Shown here in pieces: positions 56,501 to 64,000 of a DNA stretch of 64,000 nt. Within the stretch, counting starts at the first letter, position 1. The number at the start of each line of letters is the position of its first letter. Made by a program: the position numbers and the translations under genes. The stretch is from positions 9,847,499 through 9,911,498 of the forward strand of contig NC_092565.1 of NCBI RefSeq assembly GCF_037975245.1, read 5' to 3'. The DNA is from Apostichopus japonicus (lineage: Eukaryota; Echinodermata; Holothuroidea; Aspidochirotida; Stichopodidae). The notes under the pieces were generated by a model, which was not told where the DNA came from, searched no databases, and worked only from the letters and a program-made list of their open reading frames with translations.

Positions 56501-59500
56501 TTCAATCAGATGTGTTCCAAGGATCCTGATGATAGGCCCATGGTTCTAGAGGTCATCAGGAGATGCAAAGGACATTTACAGAAACACACAAGCCCGTCCT
56601 CATCAAAAGTTGTTTGTTCAAAGCTAACTGCCTGGAGTCGAAGGAAGCTTTCCTTAGAACTGACCCAGTTGATTGGTTTGTACATTCAGTGATTTTTAAG
56701 TAAAAATTACGTTTAATGAAGTTCTATGAAGTGAATTTTAGCAAATTGCCTGATGCACCACTAAATATCATGTTAAATCTCTATCCAAAATACCTTGTCA
56801 TATTGTTCAGTGGAAGCTTTCCTTAGAACTGACCCAGTTGAATGGTTTGTACATTCTGTGATTTTTAAGTAAAAGTTATGTTTAATGAAGTTCTATGAAG
56901 TGAATTTTAGCAATTGCCTGATGCACCACTAAGTATCATGTAAAATCTCTATCGAATATACCTTGTCATATCGGTCAGTGGAAATTGACAAGGGTAAGAA
57001 TACATACTATGTACAGTCTTATGTGAAAGCCTTCCGAGCTGTCAAACCTTTTTCTTAGACACATCTTGTCATGTGACTGTCTCTCCAATTTGAATGCATA
57101 CAGTACCTGTAGGATGTGGTGAAATTAAAATCTTGTCAAAGTGAAACATGTATAGATAGTCTCAGATAATAGTTGTCAACAGTTGTTGAGGGGGTCACAA
57201 AAAGTAAGATGAGATGTTAGTTAGTTGTCCTTTAATTCTGTAAACCCTGTTTTTGATGTACTGGGATGTTTTAGTGCTAACATTTTCATTCTTTGATTAG
57301 CGTTCTCTATAGAAGTAACTTCACAACAAAAGAAATTAGCTCCTATTGATTATTTCCCCGGACGATTGAATAATTATCCTTCTCAATCTGAATAGTATTG
57401 ATATCTTATCTTTCCTTTCATTGTACCGTGTAAAGTAGCTATATCATGTAGCTTCTCCCTGGCTTGTCTCTATTGTACAAATCATGCACCTCAAATTCTA
57501 TGTACCCGTGCAATGCACCCTAATCAAAATTGTTACGTTATAACATATATAAGATATCCTATATTCATTATAGCATCGCAGAGTACTGTGCAAAGTGTGG
57601 AAATTGCTATAAGAATGCAAAGATGTATACAGCAGTGTATGTATGTATGTATGTATGTGTGTATGTATGTATGTATGTATGTATGTATGTGTGTATGTAT
57701 GTATGTATGTATGTATGTATATGTGATCTTCCCGCAAGCAGGAACTTGCGAAAGAAGCCATGGAGGCTATGAAGCCATGGAGGCAGTGTTGTACACTCTG
57801 AACCATAGGATCTTTCAATATTCTATCAGAATCAAAATTTATAAATGGCCCACATAGCTATATACTGTATTTGCAAACTGGAAACATCGAATTATTCCGG
57901 CTTGTCATGCTCAAGTAAACAATATACTTAGGTTAGAATTTGAACAGAGGAAGGTGCCTTCAAACTCTACCATTTTAAGGAAAAGCTTGAACTAATCTCA
58001 TATTTAGTATGTAGTTGTGACATGTTGAGTTCAAGACCCTTATTATATTTAGTGGAGATCAAAGGCCATTTGGCATTACCAGGGATCAAATTGTGGAAAT
58101 CTTGTTATACTTGGCATGTGCATGAATCACACTTAGAAGAAGTTTAACGTGGAGGTTAAAGGTCATCTGAGGTCACCAGATATCAAACACTGAAAACCTT
58201 GTAAACACGGTATCTCAAGTTAGGAAGCATGGAGATTTTTTATAAGTGGCATGCAGATGTGTTATATATTGAATAGAAAAACTCAATTGCTTTTGGTAGA
58301 GGTCAAAGGTCATCTGGGTCACCAGCAGTCAAACTCTGGAAACCATGTAAACATGATATAGTATCTCATGGTAGAAATCAGGACATTTATATGATAATAT
58401 TCTGATGTAATATGAAGAAAATTTTTTTAAATTAAAATTTAACCAAACGTTGTTCTTTTAACGATTCATAAAGGAAGTGAGAATCCCAGCTGGATGACAT
58501 TCAACATTGTTTTTCAATTGAGTTTTGTGCTGAGAACTGACCTAAGGGTCTGTGTGTTAGACTATAAGTTGTTCAGCCACTTTAATGGATGGCTTCAGAT
58601 GTTTAAAGGATCTTTTCTCAATAATCAAATGGTATTCAAACCTGACCTGATAGCAGTGTTGTTTTATAGTGGTCTGCAGCGTTATCAAAATTAATTTTGT
58701 GCATTAAGTCATTTTTGAATGGAAATTAAAAATTACAGCCTTGACTTAAAGTAGATCTATGGTATTAACTAAAGTGTTGCTTCATGAAACTCCTATCTGG
58801 TTTGTGTCTAACTATAAATCTTTGCATTTATTTTGGCAGATTTCACTCACCTGAAGGAGTTGAGTTCAATCAATGGAGATCAAAGCGACAGTAGTACAAC
58901 CACAACATCTTCATCGACGAGTGACAACAGAAAGAAACGATTATCGTCCAGAAGAGCAGCAGATCTGGGAAAACGCAAGAGATCTCTCCCCAAATTGCCA
59001 GATGACAACTTATCAAAGTCCCATCGGCATTTGAACGGAAAGAACAAAACCGAAGGTATCGACGCCAACATGGATCGTTCAACCCTGAGTCCTCCAAATT
59101 TAGATGCGTTCGGTAACTTATCTGAGCGTGCTCAGGAGATTCTAAGGAAGATTTACGATACATCGGAACAAGAGGCGAAGAAGAGGGATGATTCAGAGGG
59201 AGAATTTGAGACGGAGACGGGACAAGAGAGGAATAAGGAGAGCTCACCATCCAGGAAGAACAATATTCTCATTGAGAAGCCTCATTTGTTGAAAAGGAAT
59301 TCTATAGCGTCCGTCGGTACGTCGTTTAGCTCGCAGTGGCTTCACAGGAGCGTACACGAAACAAACAATTATAGGAGAACCGATAAGTCCAACAGTGAAG
59401 GGAACATAAAGGAGTCAATCAAAGGACTTGGTGCGGATCTGTCAGGTGGTAGCGATGACTCGTCCCTCGTCCCAGACAGGAAGTACGGCATCTCGCATCA

Positions 59501-62500
59501 TGGAGAGGATGTAGATGCGATCAGTAATCTAGCTAACATTTTGAAATCAAGAACAACAGGGTATGGTTGTCAAGAGAGGGTCTCTAATCCATCGATTAGT
59601 TCTTCACCGGGTAATTTTGATCTGATGGAGCAGACGGACAGAGAAGGACCGGTAGAAAATATCTTGCAGCTTGATGAAGATTTCATTTTAGACGACCCTT
59701 GGTCGGAGGAATCGGATGTAGACGCCGCCCGGATCATCAAGCCAAAGCTGCGATCTCACAGCATCGCCGCCTTCAACGCACTGGACCCTCGATCGTCAGC
59801 GTTTAAGACCCCCAGGCAGAGCCGGTCGAGTCAGTGTAACAAGAGTGCTCAAAGCAGCACGGAAAGACTGAGCGTCGAGTCAAATTCAGAAAGCCAGGAA
59901 GGCGACCCATCTTCAGAGCCAGGTAGCGAGATAAGTAACAGCAAAGGCCACGAAACCAACAGATCTCTGCAGCTGAACGGAGCAGTGGACAAATCTCGCA
60001 GGCATTCTCATAGTTTTGAAGGTGCTAAAGCTGTCAACTCTTCTCAGATGAGCAAAAGGAGGAATACCGTCTCAGACATTGGGGATGTCCCTTCGAACTA
60101 TACCTCCAGTGCCACGCACTTTACGCCAATTATCGTGGCAGGTGAAAACTTCGTTTCAAACCCGTCGTCAAAGTCGATCAGTTCAAATGCAGACACCAAA
60201 CTGAAAGCGAAGATGGCGTTTGAAGCAATAAAGAAGTCCTCGAAGAAGGAACGACCCCCCAAGACAATGGTGTCTGATATAGAGAAGGATGCCATGAGTG
60301 ATCTTGACGTACCCACGGTGGGAAACAACGAAGACTGGAACCCATCGGAATCGACAAAGATCGATGATCCAAAGGGATCAGATAATCCCAAGGGATCAGA
60401 CAAATTCACAACCAGTAGCAAAGCAGATGAAAGTAACAAATGTACTATCAAGGAGACAGGAGAGGACAGGAATGTCCAAGAGGGAGAAGTAACAGGTTTA
60501 AAAACTCAAATGGAAAAATCATCACCTATATCACATGAAATACCAAATGAGAAGGTGTCGCCTAAGAATGCATCTAGCTCTTCTGTTTCTGAAGTGGAGA
60601 GTTCTGGTAAGCAAGATGGAAGATTAAGTGCAAGAAATGAAAATAGAGACAGATTGGTTAGTGATTTGACTCTTAAAGGTGTCAGAAAGGTTTCGTCACC
60701 TAACGTAGCGACTTTGACAGACATTTCTAAGCTGCAGACCGCGAAGGTGACCGTTGTTGCAGGATCTCCTCTCCCAGATAGCTCATTGTTTTCCCCGATT
60801 GATAAACCAAAGGGAACCGACTACCAACCAGAGAAACAAGTACCTTTGAACCCATGTCCAGTTGTGCCATCCATTAGTGGAACTGTGGACAAACCAGATC
60901 GGTTGGATCTGTTATCCGCAATCACAAATGAACGAGATCATTTGTCTCCCACCACGGAGCCAGTCGTATCGAGTGATATTATTGACCAGCAATCTATAAA
61001 TGTAACAAAGTCAAACTCATTAAATATTGCATCAGCTGCCGGTAGCCCTGCTATCACCCGGTCCTCTCCATCTTTGCACGGTGTCACACAGCAGCAGGAG
61101 CAAACAGTGCTAGGTAGCAACAGCAATGCCGCCATGACATCTCCCCACGATGCTGTTGGTAGTATGCCATTTACAGTCGGAGCTCCGGTTAGTCCCAGTC
61201 AGCAATCCCCAGGGGTCTTTTCAATGCAAGTCCAGTTTCAGCAGGATCCCCAAACTGGGTTGTTTAGGATGATACCAATTGGGACACCAGCATTTAGTCC
61301 TTCCCCAGCTTTGAGCGGTAGCCCATTGTTGTACTCACCGAGCCATCCGATGTCTTCGCCACAACAACACTCCAGCCCGTTCTATCCCATCAATTCTTCG
61401 TTAAGCAGTCCGCAAAGACAAGTTGATACGAGCAGTGACCCAGAGAACGGGGATGTCTATCGTAATGTCGCGATACCGGACACGAGGAGGGATCCGCACA
61501 GGCGTACTGCTGCCCCATCCAACAAGAAAAGTGCCAACTCAAAGAGACTCGAGAGGAGGTTACTGAGTGACTCGGAGAGCAGCGAATCGTCAGTGTTCAC
61601 TCCGAAACCGTCCGGAATCAACTCAGATAAATTTCCTTCCAAACCTGGTAGATTGAAGACGAGGTCCCAAAGTAGCACCAACTTAGAGAAGAACAAGAAA
61701 CATTCCAAACGGAGTAGTGCCGACCCTGTCTTGGGTCACAGAGAAGGTGGTAGATTAATCGACAAATCTAGCAACCATTCTAGCAGATCATCTAAAAGTA
61801 CCGAGAGAGGGAAGCTAAAGGCATCGTCTGCTTCAAAGTCGAGTGATGTGAGAGGACTGAAACAAGCTGCTGCCCCCGCCTCCTCACCGATGACTGTATC
61901 TTCACCATCCAGGGACAGTGGGGTTCACATGAGGTACAGTATGTCCAGTGGAGAGGAACTCCCTGTCACCAAGGAGGTGTCAGAACCCTCCCTGGTCCTA
62001 AAGAGGGTGATAAGACACATCAGACATGCTTTTGCTTTTGACGGGTACCTTGAGAACGGTGTTGAAGCACTTCAGATGGGTGAGTATCATTACCATTAAA
62101 AGGATTCTCTGGTGAAAAGCAATGTGGAACTTATGATTGATATATCATAATAAAAAACAAAGACATTTCAGCTGAAGTGCCCCGATGACATCACTCATTC
62201 CCATGTTGCCAGATTCATTTAGAAATATAAAAAAAAAAAATGAAAAATTCATATCTTTGCGGTATAAAATGCTATGAGGATGTGGGGGTTTTTTTGCCGA
62301 AAGATTCAGAAGGCATACAAGAAACCTCTTACAGACTCCAAGAATTACCATTTCAATTTTTAGCACTGGAGAAGTGTTTCACATGTAGTGATATGCACAC
62401 CTACCAACACCAGACAGTCATTTTCAGCATGTTGGAGGATTCTTGAATAGATGGATTTATGTGACCTTGCATGAGATATTTTAAAATAGGTGTTTATTTA

Positions 62501-63516
62501 TGGAAGAGTGAAACGATTAGCTACTGTACCAGTGGGACTTGTAGTACTTGAGTCTGTACTCATACATAATATTGAGTACAATTATCTATACATATGGCTG
62601 TGTACTCATACTGGTACTCAGGACATTGTACTCACATTGCAAGTATGTACCTTCACTAATGGAATGAAAATAAACAAGAAAGAAAGTATTCTGACTATCA
62701 GGTTTGACTTTGGATGTTCTTCTTGCATGTTTCAGCGGAGTACATCACTGCTCTAGCCCATCTTAGTTGGTCGACCTTCTCGAGCGCTGTCACCGAGAAG
62801 TATTGCGATCTCTACTGGGAGGAGGAACTGCTCGAAAGCCTGTACGAAGAAATCAACTGCAAGAAGGTGGACAAGCCGAACCTCAAATTGTCCAATGACC
62901 TCTCAGACAGGTAAGACATGTTGTCAGGCTCTGAAGAAAAGCCTAATGATCTGATATCCTGAATTTATTTAGGTAAAAGTATGAATTTAGTCTCGTTATC
63001 GTATTGCCCAAGAAAAAAAGATAAATATGAGTGATGGTATTGTTTCTATCACTATTCTGGTTTTCAAGATATTCAGCATGAACTTCAGTTAAGTAGTCTG
63101 GAATGCTCCTTTAAGGCTAAATTGTTGAAGACCTTTACTCCTTAGCCCAGGCCTTATTGTTAATGTTCGTACAAAATTCAAATAACTTGAGCAAAACATT
63201 TTCTTTTAACTTCGTTTCAACAACAAGTTCAGCAGAACTAGATTTGACTGTGCCCCCTGTTGATTTTGTGCATGGTAGGAGAGGCAAATTTGGATGGCTG
63301 TATTTATGAATGACTCATCTATAATATTACTTTAGAACTTTGCCGTTACTTTTTCTTTTTCAGTCCAAAGAGAGAGACGAAACATTCTCTAAAGAAGTCA
63401 CACGTAAAGAGTAAGAAAAGTCTGGCTGCGTCCGTGACAGAAAAGACTTCTGCAGAGATACGAACATCAAATGACAAAGAAAATGCTTTGGACAGCGAGA
63501 AGAGTCACACAGCTCG
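45660..63516 (+). CDS. KNDC1: KNDC1 (very-KIND, RasGEF) orthologue, 5' six exons, partial
   Basis: Exons: 45660-45912, 50361-50419, 56402-56675, 58840-62079, 62736-62910 and 63364-63516, all GT-AG with matching phases; 4154 bp in frame (1384 codons) and open to the right. Exons 1-3 encode one KIND domain (about residues 19-185): DPLPTLEEEE and TLTDILRLRDRYLNDDELW, LFNSSGGVNFLDKG, FLPPEYKEG, HIFSLGKTLLEAL, MCSKDPDDRPMVLEVIRRCK and LTAWSRRKLSLE. The PLPTL start and HI(F/Y)SLG match vertebrate KNDC1, a neuronal RasGEF that binds MAP2 through KIND. Exon 4 (1080 codons) is almost all Ser/Pro/Lys-rich, disordered sequence. It ends in VIRHIRHAFAFDGYLENG and joins exon 5 (EYITALAHLSWSTFSSAV, EKYCDLYWEEELLESLYEE). 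No second KIND domain is seen. The RasGEF-N/RasGEF region should follow past 64000. The last donor (CG|GTAGGA) is needed to avoid a TAG. Confidence 0.88.
47504..47565. repeat. (TA)n microsatellite
   Basis: About 60 bp of TA interrupted by CAGTA and GATA units, in KNDC1 intron 1. Confidence 0.9.
48251..48564 (+). repeat. 25 bp minisatellite (TTTGGTGATTTTAAATAATGGGATA)n
   Basis: About twelve copies of a 25 bp unit built on TTGGTGATTTTAAATAATGG plus GA(G/T)A-type ends, with variants (AAGCAATGGTAG, AAATATATTGGG, AATTTGAG). A block of variant units appears twice in the same order, so higher-order duplication occurred. Intronic, non-coding. Confidence 0.9.
49685..49735 (+). repeat. CCCAT/CCCAC short tandem repeat
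   Basis: Pyrimidine-rich run of about ten CC(A/C)ATCC/CACCC units in KNDC1 intron 1. Confidence 0.8.
52831..53409 (+). mobile_element. TTAA-ended MITE, family 1, full copy with perfect 12 bp TIR (579 bp)
   Basis: Left end TTAAAGGATGAC (52831-52842) and right end GTCATCCTTTAA (53398-53409) are exact inverted repeats. The interior matches 11575-12166 in LMAN2 intron 5 in the same order (ACACAGACCATT, CTCAGATGCAA, TCAAATGACAT, GTCA(C/T)CCAAG, GAATATCTT, AACATGACTAGCACTCAA). No coding capacity. TTAA at the very ends fits a TTAA target-site preference. Confidence 0.8.
53550..53825 (+). mobile_element. Partial family-1 MITE
   Basis: Starts TTTAAAGGAAGACTTAAGGCCC and carries AAGTGACTGGACTATGAAGTC, ACACAGACCATTA, GGTCAGTTCCTCA and CTCAGATGACAT in family-1 order, then stops about 25 bp before the family-2 MITE. 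The 70-codon minus-strand frame here is repeat DNA. Confidence 0.6.
53851..54214 (-). mobile_element. TTAA-ended MITE, family 2, copy 2 (364 bp)
   Basis: Inverted relative to the copy at 6892-7252. Terminal inverted repeat: TTAAGGGAGTGAAGACTCGC at the left and the complement of TTAAAGGCATTGAAGACTCG at the right. Interior blocks such as ATCTGACCTAGTTTTGAATG, GATCCCAGAAAATACACACA and CTTGCAAGCAACGGAAAGT are the complement of copy 1. Confidence 0.75.
55800..56150 (-). mobile_element. Inverted family-1 MITE fragments
   Basis: The complement of 56035-56125 reads AAAGCGACTGGATGATAAAG... ACCATTAGGTCTGTTCCTCA, the family-1 core. The piece at about 55800-55880 (GCTCCTTTAAGGCTAAACTG, CTCCTTAGTGTTAATGTTA) matches 63095-63165. 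Together they look like one or two decayed minus-orientation copies. Confidence 0.5.
56643..56980 (+). repeat. 169 bp tandem duplication across the 3' end of KNDC1 exon 3
   Basis: Unit 1 (56643-56811) covers the last 33 bp of exon 3, its donor and 136 bp of intron. Unit 2 (56812-56980) repeats it with few changes: GGAAGCTTTCCTTAGAACTG, then CAGTTGATTGGTTTG versus CAGTTGAATGGTTTG at the splice site. Unit 2 thus holds a second, near-identical donor and exon tail but lacks an acceptor. Confidence 0.9.
57635..57724 (+). repeat. (GTAT)n microsatellite
   Basis: About 90 bp of GTAT units with two GTGT interruptions, in KNDC1 intron 3. Met-Tyr-Val-Cys repeats in frames here come from the microsatellite. 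Confidence 0.92.
58510..58630 (-). mobile_element. Inverted family-1 MITE fragment in KNDC1 intron 3
   Basis: GAACTGACCTAAGGGTCTGTGTGTTAGACTATAAG... GCCACTTTAATGGATG is the complement of the family-1 core (AAGTGACTGGACTATAtAGT, ACACAGACCATTAGGTCAGT). Short and decayed. Confidence 0.5.
63040..63215 (-). mobile_element. Inverted family-1 MITE fragment in KNDC1 intron 5
   Basis: Contains GTTTCTATCACTATTCTGG, TTTTCAAGATATTCAGC and GCTCCTTTAAGGCTAAATTG, complementary to the family-1 right half (GAATATCTTGAAAACCAGGA, AAAGGAGCATTATAG). Confidence 0.5.
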
Positions 63517-64000
63517 GTAGGAAACCATTTTGATTTCCTTAAAGTTAGATTTTTTGTGGAGTTTAAAGACATTTTTGTGACTGTGACCATGCCTTGTATT
63601 ACTTTCAAATAAAGAGATAGATGCCCCTCAAGAGATTTATGTGGAGACTATCAGTGTCCCGAACCTCCTAATTATCAAGTTTTGGAGGTAGAATATCAAG
63701 GTGGGTGGTAGAAGGAAAAAGGCCGGCCATTTGACAGGAAGTGAACTGCCGTTAAGGCTAAACTGGTTATCAGTTCACTCTAGATATGGTACAGTGAGTG
63801 TGCTATTGTTGTGTGGAGACAGGTAATGTTGTGGCTTATTAATAGCCAAACCTGGTAAATTTTAAGAATTCATTAACCATTTAGTCCAATGCAGCCATTT
63901 TTTTACTAAAAATGAATGTAATGTATTCCTTTCATCGTTGGCAAACCTTGGATGTTTATGTCTAATTTCCTTCATTCTTCATGTGACGTAACACATGATG
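63517..64000. other. KNDC1 intron 6, running off the window
   Basis: AT-rich intronic DNA after donor GTAGGA at 63517. No further exon seen before the right edge. Confidence 0.5.

Noticed and set aside
57498-57857. Frames of 80-114 codons with Met-Tyr-Val-Cys or His-Thr-Tyr-Ile repeats
   Set aside because: Produced by the (GTAT)n microsatellite.

Overview
This is eukaryotic, animal genomic DNA. Genes are split by GT-AG introns of several kilobases. Intergenic DNA is AT-rich and full of (TA)n, (GTAT)n and poly-purine tracts, with tRNA-derived SINE-like repeats, TTAA-ended miniature transposons and a LINE remnant. The gene content (VIP36-type lectin, very-KIND RasGEF, secreted PEBP, tandem intronless rhodopsin-type GPCRs) and the repeat style suggest a non-vertebrate deuterostome, most likely an echinoderm. 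A sea cucumber is a guess from texture, not proof.

Layout. (1) 1-3010, minus strand: three 5' exons of a secreted phosphatidylethanolamine-binding protein (PEBP) running off the left edge. (2) 5357-15649, plus strand: a complete eight-exon gene for a VIP36/LMAN2-type L-type lectin (335 aa), the cargo receptor of the early secretory pathway; its introns carry a SINE, two TTAA-type MITEs and a cluster of tRNA-like repeats. (3) 15650-22020: gene-poor DNA with decayed tandem repeats and TA microsatellites. (4) 22022-37650: a tandem segmental duplication with a period of about 4.3-4.5 kb. Each unit has one intronless minus-strand class A GPCR gene; three are intact (493-494 aa) and the leftmost is broken by one nonsense codon. 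A CRE-like site and a CACGTG palindrome are kept at the same distance upstream of all four. (5) 37669-38587, minus strand: the last two exons of an RDH8/HSD17B1-like short-chain dehydrogenase, with no 5' exons recognised. (6) 40769-44526: a large palindromic mobile element, with arms of about 0.9-1 kb carrying repeated GATGGCGGCC blocks and a decayed Tx1/L1-like LINE reverse transcriptase between them. (7) 45660 to the right edge, plus strand: the 5' six exons of a KNDC1 (very-KIND) orthologue with one KIND domain and a 3.2 kb disordered exon; the RasGEF part should lie beyond the window.

The protein-coding genes do not form a pathway. The most unusual part is the GPCR array: near-identical receptors whose differences include the ligand-facing ends of TM3 and ECL2-TM5 and are shared between copies in a mosaic pattern, as expected for a young chemosensory-type family shaped by duplication and gene conversion. 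All assignments come from reading motifs and splice sites by eye; no database search was run.
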